DNA from: Methanosarcinales archaeon
GTDB lineage: Archaea > Halobacteriota > Methanosarcinia > Methanosarcinales > Methanocomedenaceae
Assembly: GCA_030666885.1 (NCBI GenBank)
Contig: DAOUWY010000104.1
Span: forward strand, 1-6,743
Direction: 5' to 3'
DNA length: 6,743 bases
How positions within the stretch are numbered: position 1 is the stretch's first letter; each line of letters begins with the position of its first letter. Positions 1-5,529 of the stretch are shown here, in pieces. The notes under the pieces were generated by a model that was given only the letters and a program-made list of their open reading frames with translations, searched no databases and was not told where the DNA came from. Position numbers and translations under genes: made by a program.

Positions 1-842
1 ATATTGACACTTCCGGGATCGGTGCAATTTATACAGGGTCCGAGAGCCATCCGTATGCCGTTAAACCCACAAGTACCATAGTGGCAGCGGCCATCGGGGC
101 CGAACCAGTCCTTACAGCAGCAGATTATGAATTTGCATGCAAGGCAGGTACTGCCGCCATCCAGACCTGCATGGGCCTGGTAGGGGCGGGCATGATCGAT
201 ATTGGCGTTGCCATAGGTGCGGACGTGTCCCAGGGTGCACCCGGAGATGCACTGGAATATACGGCCGCTGCCGGAGGTGCCGCATATGTGATAGGCTCCT
301 CCCGGCTTGCAGCAATTATCGAAGATACATACTCGTTTACTACCGATACCCCTGATTTCTGGAGGCGTGAGGGGATGCTTTATCCTGAACACGGGGGCAG
401 GTTTACCGGGGATCCGGGTTATTTTAAGCATGTGGCATCGGCGGCAAAAGGACTGATGGAAAAGATCGGTTCAAAACCTTCTGATTATGATTATGCTGTA
501 TTCCACCAGCCTAATGGGAAGTTCCCTGAAAGGGTTGCCGGGATGCTGGGATTCACAACCGGGCAAATACAGCCGGGACTGGTAGTTCCCATGCTGGGTA
601 ACACATATTCCGGTTCGTGCATGATCGGTCTGGCCGCTATTTTAGACCAGGCAAAGGAAGGGGACAGGATATTCATGACAGCATTCGGTTCAGGTGCAGG
701 CAGTGATGCTTTCAGCATCACGGTCACTGATAAGATCGAGGATATACGCAATGGTGCCCCAAAGGTGCAGGAGTTGCTTGCCGATCCGGTATACCTGGAT
801 TATGCCAGCTATGCCAAGCACAAGGGTAAGATAAGGGTGTGA
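1..842 (+). CDS. Hydroxymethylglutaryl-CoA synthase, archaeal type (5' end outside window)
   Basis: This enzyme condenses acetyl-CoA with acetoacetyl-CoA to HMG-CoA, the second step of the mevalonate pathway, in the cytoplasm. The frame is open from position 3, and 279 residues are visible; archaeal family members have about 345-350, so roughly 70 N-terminal residues are missing. A GTG at position 81 is not the start, because family-typical sequence (TGSESHPYAVKPTSTIV) lies upstream of it in frame. Catalytic residues seen: the Glu of GSES (visible residue 14), the Cys of EFACKAGTA (visible 46, codon at 138-140), and the His of VFHQPNGKFP (visible 168). The GNTYSGS and FGSGAGSDAF loops of the thiolase fold follow. 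The stop is 6 bp before the thiolase start. Known archaeal thiolase, HMG-CoA synthase and DUF35 proteins form one complex that channels acetoacetyl-CoA, and the gene order here fits that. Identification is very secure. Confidence 0.96.
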   Translation, partial: IDTSGIGAIYTGSESHPYAVKPTSTIVAAAIGAEPVLTAADYEFACKAGTAAIQTCMGLVGAGMIDIGVAIGADVSQGAPGDALEYTAAAGGAAYVIGSSRLAAIIEDTYSFTTDTPDFWRREGMLYPEHGGRFTGDPGYFKHVASAAKGLMEKIGSKPSDYDYAVFHQPNGKFPERVAGMLGFTTGQIQPGLVVPMLGNTYSGSCMIGLAAILDQAKEGDRIFMTAFGSGAGSDAFSITVTDKIEDIRNGAPKVQELLADPVYLDYASYAKHKGKIRV

Positions 843-848
843 TGCAAG

Positions 849-2021
849 ATGAGGGATGTTGCAATTATCGGTACTGGCTGTACTAAGTTCGGAGAGTTAT
901 GGGACCGGTCCTTAAGGGATATTTTCGTTGAGGCCGGAGTGTCCGCCATCGTGGATGCAGGTATCCAGGGCGAAGAGATCGATGGTCTGTATATGGGTAA
1001 TATGAGCGGTGGCAGGTTCGTGGAGCAGGAACATGTGGGCAGCCTGATAGCCGATTATGCCGGTTTGGCAAGTAAACTGCATGTGCCCGCCACAAGAGTG
1101 GAAGCAGCATGTGCTTCCGGAGGCCTTGCACTGCGCCAGGGTATCCTTGCCGTGGCTTCCGGCCATACTGATATTATAGTGGCAGCAGGTGGAGAGAAGA
1201 TGACAGATGTGGACCTGGACACAGCCACTGATGCACTGGCATCAGCAGCAGACAGGGAATGGGAAGGCATCATGGGTGCCACGTTCCCTGGTCTGTATGC
1301 CATGATAGCCAGGCTTCATATGCATAAATACGGTACTACATCAGAACAGCTGGCAGCTGTTTCTGTGAAGAACCACCACAACGGTACCATGAACCCGATC
1401 GCCCAGTTCAGAAATGAGATCACCCTGGATACAGTGCTGCGATCCAACATGGTGGCCGAACCCCTGCACATGTTCGATTGTTCTCCAATATCCGACGGTG
1501 CGGCTGCTGTGGTGCTGGCTCCGGCAGATGTCGCAAAGAAATATACCGACACTCCGGTATACGTGAAGGCCATGACCCAGGCCAGCAGTCCAATTTCGCT
1601 CCACGACCGTTCGGATATAACCACGCTGGACGCTTCAGTGGTGGCGGGTCAGCGGGCATATAAAATAGCCGGAATTACTCCAGAGGATATTGATCTGGTG
1701 GAAGTGCACGACTGTTTCACTATTGCCGAGATATGCGCCATAGAAGACCTTGGATTTTTCAAAAAAGGTGACGGCGGCAGGGCATCGGAAGATGGCGAGA
1801 CTGCCATTGGCAGCAGCATACCTGTTAATCCATCCGGAGGTCTTAAGGCCTGCGGGCATCCGGTGGGAGCCACTGGCATCAAACAGGCAGTGGTGATCAC
1901 AGAGCAGCTGAGGGGATCGTCAGGTAAAAGCCAGGTCGATGGTGCCGGAATCGGTATGACCCATAACGTAGGCGGTTCGGGCGGTACTGCTGTGGTGCAT
2001 ATTTTTTCAAGGGACAGGTGA
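849..2021 (+). CDS. Acetyl-CoA acetyltransferase (archaeal SCP-x-like thiolase)
   Basis: This protein of 390 aa condenses two acetyl-CoA to acetoacetyl-CoA, the first step of the mevalonate pathway. It opens with the thiolase N-terminal strand (MRDVAIIGTGCTKFGEL). The nucleophile is Cys88 in VEAACASGGLAL. CSPISDGAAA (211-220) marks the end of the N-terminal half. VEVHDCF (His288) and GGLKACGHPVGATG (Cys335, His337) supply the other active-site residues, and the C-terminal HNVGGSGGTAVV is family-typical. HDCF in place of the NEAF of bacterial biosynthetic thiolases puts it in the SCP-x/archaeal clade. The ATG at 849 is 6 bp after the HMG-CoA synthase stop, with GGGTG at 835-839 as a weak ribosome-binding site. 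Length and motifs are complete with no lesion. The clade also holds enzymes using longer acyl-CoAs; the neighbours argue for the mevalonate role. Confidence 0.95.
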   Translation: MRDVAIIGTGCTKFGELWDRSLRDIFVEAGVSAIVDAGIQGEEIDGLYMGNMSGGRFVEQEHVGSLIADYAGLASKLHVPATRVEAACASGGLALRQGILAVASGHTDIIVAAGGEKMTDVDLDTATDALASAADREWEGIMGATFPGLYAMIARLHMHKYGTTSEQLAAVSVKNHHNGTMNPIAQFRNEITLDTVLRSNMVAEPLHMFDCSPISDGAAAVVLAPADVAKKYTDTPVYVKAMTQASSPISLHDRSDITTLDASVVAGQRAYKIAGITPEDIDLVEVHDCFTIAEICAIEDLGFFKKGDGGRASEDGETAIGSSIPVNPSGGLKACGHPVGATGIKQAVVITEQLRGSSGKSQVDGAGIGMTHNVGGSGGTAVVHIFSRDR

Positions 2022-2022
2022 T
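2016..2022 (+). promoter_or_regulatory. Shine-Dalgarno site of the DUF35 gene
   Basis: AGGTGAT overlaps the TGA stop of the thiolase gene and lies 5 nt before the ATG at 2028. It matches the archaeal 16S anti-SD (GGTGATC complement) closely. It fixes the start of the DUF35 gene and suggests translational coupling within the operon. Confidence 0.8.
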
Positions 2023-2027
2023 ATAAA

Positions 2028-2423
2028 ATGACAGTTTCAAGGTTCTGGAGAAAGATCCCGCACAGGTACAATCTCATAGGTACACACTGCACTACTTGCG
2101 GAGAATATTATTTCCCGCCCAGGCAGATGTGTCCCACCTGCCGCAGGGATGGGAAGATCGAGAGTTACCAGTTCGAAGGCAAAGGCGAGGTTATCACTTA
2201 TACTGTAATCCATACGGCAGCTAAGGGCTATGCTAACCAGGTCCCGTATAACCTGGCAATAATTAAGCTGGATGAAGGTCCCAGCTTGACCGGTCAGGTA
2301 ATATGCGAACCAGGAGAATTAGGGATCGGTACCAGGGTGCGGTCAGTGTTCAGGAAACTGGGCGAGGAAAGTGAAAAAGGTATGATCTATTACGGTACCA
2401 AGTTCGTTGTCGAAAAACATTAA
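2028..2423 (+). CDS. DUF35 zinc-ribbon/OB-fold protein, partner of thiolase and HMG-CoA synthase
   Basis: This protein of 131 aa has no known catalytic activity of its own. In archaea, DUF35 proteins encoded beside thiolase and HMG-CoA synthase hold the two enzymes together and help form the shared CoA-binding tunnel. The N-terminal rubredoxin-like zinc ribbon is clear: CTTC at Cys21/Cys24 and CPTC at Cys35/Cys38, with YYFPPRQM between. The OB fold fills about residues 48-128 (KGEVITYTVIHTAAKGY, then PYNLAIIKLDEGPSLTGQV). The start is fixed by the strong Shine-Dalgarno 5 nt upstream, and the gene is complete. It is the last gene of the operon; no T-rich terminator is obvious just after the stop. 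Confidence 0.94.
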   Translation: MTVSRFWRKIPHRYNLIGTHCTTCGEYYFPPRQMCPTCRRDGKIESYQFEGKGEVITYTVIHTAAKGYANQVPYNLAIIKLDEGPSLTGQVICEPGELGIGTRVRSVFRKLGEESEKGMIYYGTKFVVEKH

Positions 2424-2468
2424 ATTCGTATCTGCTTCAAAAACTATAGTCTAATGCAAGATTAATGT

Positions 2469-2541
2469 AGACACAGATTTCATCGATTACACTGATTTTC
2501 AAAACTACTGTCAATGGGTGTAATCAGTGTAATCTGTGTCT
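2469..2541. repeat. Imperfect palindrome built from 9-nt units
   Basis: The left arm (2469-2497) and right arm (2522-2541) are inverted copies separated by a 24-nt loop. The right arm AATCAGTGTAATCTGTGTCT is matched by 8 + 12 bases of the left arm. The left arm carries 9 extra bases (2477-2485, ATTTCATCG), exactly one unit length. Read on one strand, the units are AATCAGTGT and AATCTGTGT, with a degenerate AATCGATGA in the left arm. A transcript would fold into a 20-bp stem with one 9-nt bulge. It could be an intergenic repeat family, a miniature element or an end of a larger element; there is no T-run, so an ordinary terminator is less likely. Confidence 0.75.
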
Positions 2542-2592
2542 CAAAATTCAGAGCACTATAATTAATAACCATTTAACAGGATTCAAAGCAAC

Positions 2593-2610
2593 AAACCGTT
2601 TTATTTAAGT
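2593..2610 (+). promoter_or_regulatory. Possible archaeal promoter (BRE/TATA-like) upstream of doc
   Basis: AAACCGTTTTATTTAAGT has an A/C-rich BRE-like part followed by TTATTTAA. A start about 25 nt downstream would give a leader of roughly 50 nt before the doc ATG at 2681. This is only sequence resemblance in AT-rich DNA; TTATAG at 2641-2646 is a weaker alternative nearer the gene. Confidence 0.3.
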
Positions 2611-2680
2611 GTACAAAGACCCTGATTAGTACGGGGATAGTTATAGGTACCTTTTTAGATGATCAAGATGAATTTAAAAC

Positions 2681-3073
2681 ATGAATTACAAATATCCCAC
2701 AAAAGAAAACATTATACACTTGCATAAAAAGATTATTGAAACCACGGGGGGAGAAAAGGGAACGCTAAACGAAGGTATCTTATCATTTGTATTGGATTTG
2801 ATTCGCACAGAAAAATTGTATAGCGAGAACATAGGAGACTTATTTACTCGTGCAGGGCTTTTATTGAGGGGGATAATCTCAGGACATCCATTTGTGGATG
2901 GAAATAAAAGGGCAGGATTTGAAGCTACTGATATCTTTTTAAGGATGAATGGTTATTATTTAGAAGTTGATACAGATGAAGGACTGGAATTTACGCTGAG
3001 TATTGCAAAGAATGAATTGGATTTGGACAGCATAATGGAATGGATAAGAAAGCATGCAAATGCGGTGGTGTGA
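2681..3073 (+). CDS. doc: Death-on-curing (Doc) family toxin, Fic fold
   Basis: This cytoplasmic protein of 130 aa is the usual length for Doc. It starts as the family does (YPTKENIIHLHKKII, then GGEKGTLNEGILSFVL), and the Fic motif is HPFVDGNKRAG at residues 69-79, with His69 as catalytic base, Asp73 and Arg77. NKR instead of the NGR of AMP-transferring Fic proteins places it with Doc, whose studied bacterial member phosphorylates EF-Tu and halts translation. The archaeal target would be elongation factor 1A, which is inference. Normally a Phd-type antitoxin gene lies directly upstream; here there is none. A 35-codon ORF follows 4 bp after the stop. The gene is distinctly more AT-rich than the mevalonate operon, suggesting transfer. 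No good Shine-Dalgarno precedes the ATG. All motif residues are intact, so it may be active. Confidence 0.9.
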   Translation: MNYKYPTKENIIHLHKKIIETTGGEKGTLNEGILSFVLDLIRTEKLYSENIGDLFTRAGLLLRGIISGHPFVDGNKRAGFEATDIFLRMNGYYLEVDTDEGLEFTLSIAKNELDLDSIMEWIRKHANAVV

Positions 3074-3077
3074 TAAA

Positions 3078-3185
3078 ATGCACGAGAAAAAGAAAAAAGA
3101 AGAGGAATCAAAGGAGCTTGAAAAAATAATGAATACAAGCATTGAAAAAAATAAAGAACTACTCAAAAAGTTAGCAAATGTGTGA
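3078..3185 (+). CDS. 35-aa lysine/glutamate-rich protein, possible antitoxin of doc
   Basis: No family is recognised. The ORF starts 4 bp after the doc stop and has a ribosome-binding site, GGTGTGAT (3068-3075), that overlaps that stop, so translation coupled to doc is likely. Ten Lys and eight Glu make up half the protein. The N-terminal third is a charged run (HEKKKKEEESKELEK); the rest (IEKNKELLKKLANV) could form an amphipathic helix with Leu/Ile on one face. Tandem stops (TGA TAA) end it. Position and size suggest an antitoxin, in the order opposite to phd-doc. The Fic inhibitory motif [S/T]xxxE[G/N] is not met: Ser11 and Glu15 have the spacing but Lys16 follows. It may instead be the N-terminal remnant of a longer protein, because the same frame stays open from just after the stops to 3512. 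Confidence 0.5.
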   Translation: MHEKKKKEEESKELEKIMNTSIEKNKELLKKLANV

Positions 3186-3522
3186 TAAAAGAAGCGCTTA
3201 ATAGGCAGGGATACACCCGATTTTAATTGGCTGTGGGATGTGATGCAGAGTATGTGGCGGATTGGTGGGGGAGCTGATCGGACTGTGGAGCACAATGTCA
3301 AGATATCCATCCAAGGGCGCATGAGCCCCATGGCATCAGTACAATGGAATGGGGCACCCGGACTGCTATTGATACGTACCGGATGCACAACCGGGTGCCG
3401 GATGTGGTGTATGACCTGGGTGCGGTGGGCAGGAGCCTATGGTACGGCTGCTGGCGCACAGGGCTGTGGATGTGGCTGGGATGGGTGTGGAGATTGCGGG
3501 GGGGCTGGGTGAGGGGGAGTAA
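3182..3522 (+). pseudogene. G-rich frameshifted gene remnant of unknown family
   Basis: No single frame reads well throughout, but codon-like G-first sequence moves between frames. Frame 2 from a GTG at 3182 reads VIKEALNRQGYT. Frame 3, from about 3216 to 3320, reads PDFNWLWDVMQSMWRIGGGA and then VEHNVKISIQG. Frame 2, from about 3320 to 3436, reads HEPHGISTMEWG and RTAIDTYRMHNRVPDVVYDL. Frame 1, from about 3436 to the TAA at 3520-3522, reads QEPMVRLLAHRAV and GMGVEIAGGLGEGE. Joined, they make about 110 residues. Frame 1 has stops at 3322, 3370 and 3412, and frame 2 at 3224, so at least two shifts are needed. I do not recognise the family. The segment is much richer in G than doc before it. 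It could also be non-coding G-rich DNA; the frame switching is the main argument. Confidence 0.4.
3498..3517 (+). other. G-run cluster, possible G-quadruplex
   Basis: Seven G, CT, three G, TGA-type spacer, then five G fall within 20 bases, so four G-tracts of three can be formed with 1-3 nt loops. It lies at the end of the G-rich remnant and 5 bp before the IS left-end hairpin. Whether it folds is not shown. Confidence 0.45.
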
Positions 3523-3549
3523 GCTGTGAGAGAATAACACTTTCACAGC
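3523..3549 (+). repeat. Left-end hairpin of IS200-type element
   Basis: GCTGTGAGAG (3523-3532) pairs with CTTTCACAGC (3540-3549) across a 7-nt loop, with a single G-T type mismatch in ten. In this family TnpA recognises such a hairpin as single-stranded DNA at the left end. Confidence 0.7.
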
Positions 3550-3563
3550 ACTTTTGCTATTCA

Positions 3564-3574
3564 TTTTTATTTTA
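3564..3574 (+). promoter_or_regulatory. TATA-like box of tnpA
   Basis: TTTTTATTTTA is centred about 26 nt before the ATG at 3595, so transcription would begin at or next to the start codon. There is no Shine-Dalgarno in the pyrimidine-rich stretch before the ATG, which agrees with a leaderless message. AT-rich context makes this tentative. Confidence 0.35.
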
Positions 3575-3594
3575 CAACTTCATCTTCATTCAGT

Positions 3595-4008
3595 ATGTCA
3601 AAGAAGTTGAGGCACGACAGGCACACGGTATCGCTACTTACAGACCATCTGGTGTTTTCTCCCAAATATAGGGTTAAGGTGTTGGTGGGCGATGTGGGGA
3701 TGGTGGCTGAGGCGATTATAAGAAAGACGTGTAAGGAACTTGATATAGAGATTATAGATATGGCGGTTAATCCAGATCATGTTCATATATTTCTGAAATA
3801 TCCGCCAAAATATTCCGTAAGCTATATATCAAAGATGATCAAAGGTAGAAGTAGCAGGGTGCTCAGGAAGGAGTTTCCTCATTTGAAGGAATGGTGTGAT
3901 GACCATCTCTGGGCTCCGAGTTGTTACCACGGCTCTGTGGGTAATGGCTGGGATGTGGTTGAGAAACATATCTCGGCACATAATACATATGAGCATAACA
4001 GGAGATAA
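3595..4008 (+). CDS. tnpA: IS200/IS605 transposase TnpA with altered catalytic residues
   Basis: TnpA is a Y1 HUH single-strand transposase that cuts and joins the top strand at the element ends. Of the 137 residues seen, the N-terminal HLVFSPKYRVKVLVG and the HUH motif NPDHVHIF (His62, His64) are intact, followed by KYSVSYISKMIKGRSS and the C-terminal HGSVGNGWDVVEK. Family members continue with YIxxQ, where Tyr is the nucleophile that binds DNA covalently and Gln helps hold the metal ion. Here the sequence is HISAH, so Tyr is His125 (CAT, one base from TAT) and Gln is His129. Length is slightly short but ordinary. The reading frame is otherwise undamaged, so the protein may be made but unable to cut DNA. 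Tyr132 lies seven residues further on and is unlikely to substitute. Family assignment is certain; loss of activity is inferred. Confidence 0.9.
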   Translation: MSKKLRHDRHTVSLLTDHLVFSPKYRVKVLVGDVGMVAEAIIRKTCKELDIEIIDMAVNPDHVHIFLKYPPKYSVSYISKMIKGRSSRVLRKEFPHLKEWCDDHLWAPSCYHGSVGNGWDVVEKHISAHNTYEHNRR

Positions 4009-4032
4009 ATACGGAAAATCGCTATATACAGG

Positions 4033-4052
4033 CCCGGTACATTTGTACGGGG
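4033..4052 (+). repeat. Right-end hairpin of IS200-type element
   Basis: CCCGGTAC (4033-4040) pairs with GTACGGGG (4045-4052) across ATTT, seven pairs with one G-G mismatch. It lies 24 bp after the tnpA stop, as expected for the right-end hairpin. It is also midway between two convergent genes and might help end transcription, but no T-run follows it on the + strand. Confidence 0.6.
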
Positions 4053-4066
4053 TATACCGTCGTGAC

Positions 4067-5446
4067 TTAAATTCCATCAAATCCTTTCCTGACTATCTCG
4101 ATGCCATGGTCCCCTATAATGTAATTCCTGACCGATAGGTCATGTTGGCTGCTCCTTAGCTTAAGAACTGACAGGGTACGGTCAAACCTGTCCCCTGCAT
4201 CTGTAAAATTAAGCATGATAATGGCATCAGCTATGGATGATATACTCATACCAGGTATGTTACCAGGTGCAATTTTCTTTGATACCTCGTTGGTCAACAT
4301 AACGGTGATGTCTTTGTATTTTAGAAAATCAGTAAGCAACCTGATATGTTCCCTCAATTCTACCGGATCCGGTATGACCGATTCAAGGTTATAGACTCCA
4401 TCATATAGCAATCGTTTTACACCAGTGTCCTCCACATTCGATTGTATCTCCAGGTTGTGTTCATCCGGTGAAATATCCCCGGGATATGCATAGATCATCC
4501 TGAGCAGGCCACTATCCATGAACCCCTTAAGGTCCCATCCCATCCTGGATGCTTCATATATCAACTGGTCTTCGCGTTCCTCGAACAGTATGATCATTCC
4601 AGGTTCACCAAGTTCCAGTCCTGCCATTATGAACTGCAGGCCAAGAAGTGTCTTACCAGTCCCTGGTCCCCCTATGGCCAGTACTGTGGATTGGGAAGGT
4701 ATCCCTCCATGCATCATGCTGTCAAGTCCCTTGATCCCGGTGGACAGTTGGTGATTGCCTAATTGCCGGTCGCTTTTCAGAGGTTCAAGTTTTGGGAAGA
4801 TACGAATACCTTCTTGTTCGATCTTGAACTCATAACATCGGGTAATATCAGATGTTTTACCCACACCCCGCATTTTAACTATATGCATCTTCCTGATAGT
4901 CCTATTCCCGATCGTTCTTTGGTCCAGGTATATCACGCCGTCTACAATATGGGGCAGGATCGAATTGTGGGCTTCCAGCCTGCTCAATTCTCCTGTTACC
5001 AGTGTTTGGGCAGACCAGTCCTGCAGCATTGCATCAAAGGAATAATTAAAACGGCGGATATCACTGACAGGAAAGCCAAAACCCAGCGTAGTCAGGGGAT
5101 TTATCACTACCCTGTCAGGATTAGTGGAAGCCATTATAGTACCTATGTCCAAAAGTATGGTAAGTGGGTCCTTCTCGGTAGTGGAGCGGTCCACAGGACG
5201 CACAATGATATTGTCATTGAAAAAGGTGTAATTGTGTAAATAGTCCACCAGTTTTTCCGCCGACTGGGATGTGATGGGGATATAGAGTGCTTTTTCACCG
5301 TTTGAAGCAGCCGCTGATAATGATTGTAGTGCCAGGGTGGTTTTCCCGACACCTACGCTGCCTGCGATAAGGACCAATGATGGTTTTGGCAGGCCACCAC
5401 CTAATATTTTATCCAGGTATGCAATGCCGCTGGGACAGAGTTTCAT
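4067..5446 (-). CDS. KaiC-like double-domain RecA-family ATPase, first domain degenerate
   Basis: This protein of 459 aa has two KaiC domains (about 1-220 and 230-459), a family in archaea tied to signal transduction and gene regulation; the specific role is unknown. Domain 1 has a good P-loop (GSVGVGKTT, Lys35). However, the paired catalytic glutamates are Thr59-Ser60 (YIPITSQSAEKL), and the Walker B Asp is Asn116 (RVVINPLTTL). Domain 2 is intact: GGPGTGKTLL (Lys265), FEERE (Glu289, Glu290) and RLLYDG (Asp349). Each domain ends with the family's KMRG-type segment (IVKMRGVGK; VLKLRSSQHD). The phosphorylated Ser-Thr pair of cyanobacterial KaiC is not recognisable, so a clock role is not supported. 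It is convergent with tnpA and lies 83 bp downstream of acs on the same strand, with its own promoter-like sequence. Confidence 0.9.
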   Translation of the reverse strand: MKLCPSGIAYLDKILGGGLPKPSLVLIAGSVGVGKTTLALQSLSAAASNGEKALYIPITSQSAEKLVDYLHNYTFFNDNIIVRPVDRSTTEKDPLTILLDIGTIMASTNPDRVVINPLTTLGFGFPVSDIRRFNYSFDAMLQDWSAQTLVTGELSRLEAHNSILPHIVDGVIYLDQRTIGNRTIRKMHIVKMRGVGKTSDITRCYEFKIEQEGIRIFPKLEPLKSDRQLGNHQLSTGIKGLDSMMHGGIPSQSTVLAIGGPGTGKTLLGLQFIMAGLELGEPGMIILFEEREDQLIYEASRMGWDLKGFMDSGLLRMIYAYPGDISPDEHNLEIQSNVEDTGVKRLLYDGVYNLESVIPDPVELREHIRLLTDFLKYKDITVMLTNEVSKKIAPGNIPGMSISSIADAIIMLNFTDAGDRFDRTLSVLKLRSSQHDLSVRNYIIGDHGIEIVRKGFDGI

Positions 5447-5470
5447 AAGTAGTAAATATGTTTAATATTT

Positions 5471-5481
5471 AAATATTTATA
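5471..5481 (-). promoter_or_regulatory. TATA box of the KaiC-like gene, leaderless type
   Basis: Read on the minus strand, TATAAATATTT is centred about 30 nt before the ATG at 5446. The archaeal TATA-to-start distance of about 26 nt would put the first transcribed base within a few nt of the ATG. No Shine-Dalgarno is present (TTTACTACTT precedes the ATG). The whole stretch is A/T-rich, so the exact box could shift by some bases. Confidence 0.5.
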
Positions 5482-5529
5482 CTTACTGAAAATAAACTTT
5501 ATCCCGGATACTGCATTGGCAAGGATATA

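Larger units (their letters stand above)
2424..2680. other. Intergenic region between mevalonate operon and doc
   Basis: This stretch of 257 bp has no credible gene. It is AT-rich and marks the change from the core operon to the accessory segment. It holds the palindromic repeat at 2469-2541 and a possible promoter at 2593-2610. The only other open frame, 22 codons at 2659-2727, overlaps doc and looks random. Confidence 0.7.
3523..4052 (+). mobile_element. IS200/IS605-family element with tnpA only
   Basis: The element is defined by a Y1 HUH transposase gene (3595-4008) flanked by an imperfect hairpin on each side (3523-3549 and 4033-4052), the usual architecture of this family, which has subterminal hairpins and no terminal inverted repeats. 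No tnpB accessory gene is present, so it is of the IS200 type. The exact ends are not visible: cleavage sites normally lie some bases outside the hairpins, and no empty site is available to compare. It sits between the G-rich remnant and the convergent KaiC-like gene, whose stop is only 15 bp beyond the right hairpin. Confidence 0.75.

Noticed and set aside
1649..2092. Long open frame on the minus strand opposite thiolase (147 codons)
   Set aside because: It is antisense to a complete gene with all motifs; Pro/Ser/Ala-rich text is typical of a shadow frame.
2469..2541. Palindrome as a CRISPR repeat or a simple terminator
   Set aside because: Only one inverted pair with no regular unique spacers, and no T-run after the stem.
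2659..2727. 22-codon ORF overlapping the doc start, considered as an upstream antitoxin
   Set aside because: It is very short, overlaps doc by 47 bases, has no ribosome-binding site, and lacks any Phd-like feature.
2681..3073. AMP-transferring Fic enzyme instead of Doc
   Set aside because: The motif has NKR, not NGR, and the length and N-terminus match Doc.
3240..3512. Open frame with Cys-rich text (CTTGCRMWC) resembling a metal or radical-SAM site
   Set aside because: The Cys and Gly come from a G-rich stretch read out of the likely frame. Neighbouring frames read more like protein, and no radical-SAM context follows.
4053..4080. Exact right cleavage site of the IS element (for example the TCAA at 4076-4079)
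   Set aside because: That would place the end inside the KaiC-like coding sequence. Without an empty site or a second copy the end cannot be fixed.
4763..5239. 158-codon + strand frame opposite the KaiC-like gene
   Set aside because: It is antisense to a well-supported gene and shows no recognisable motif.
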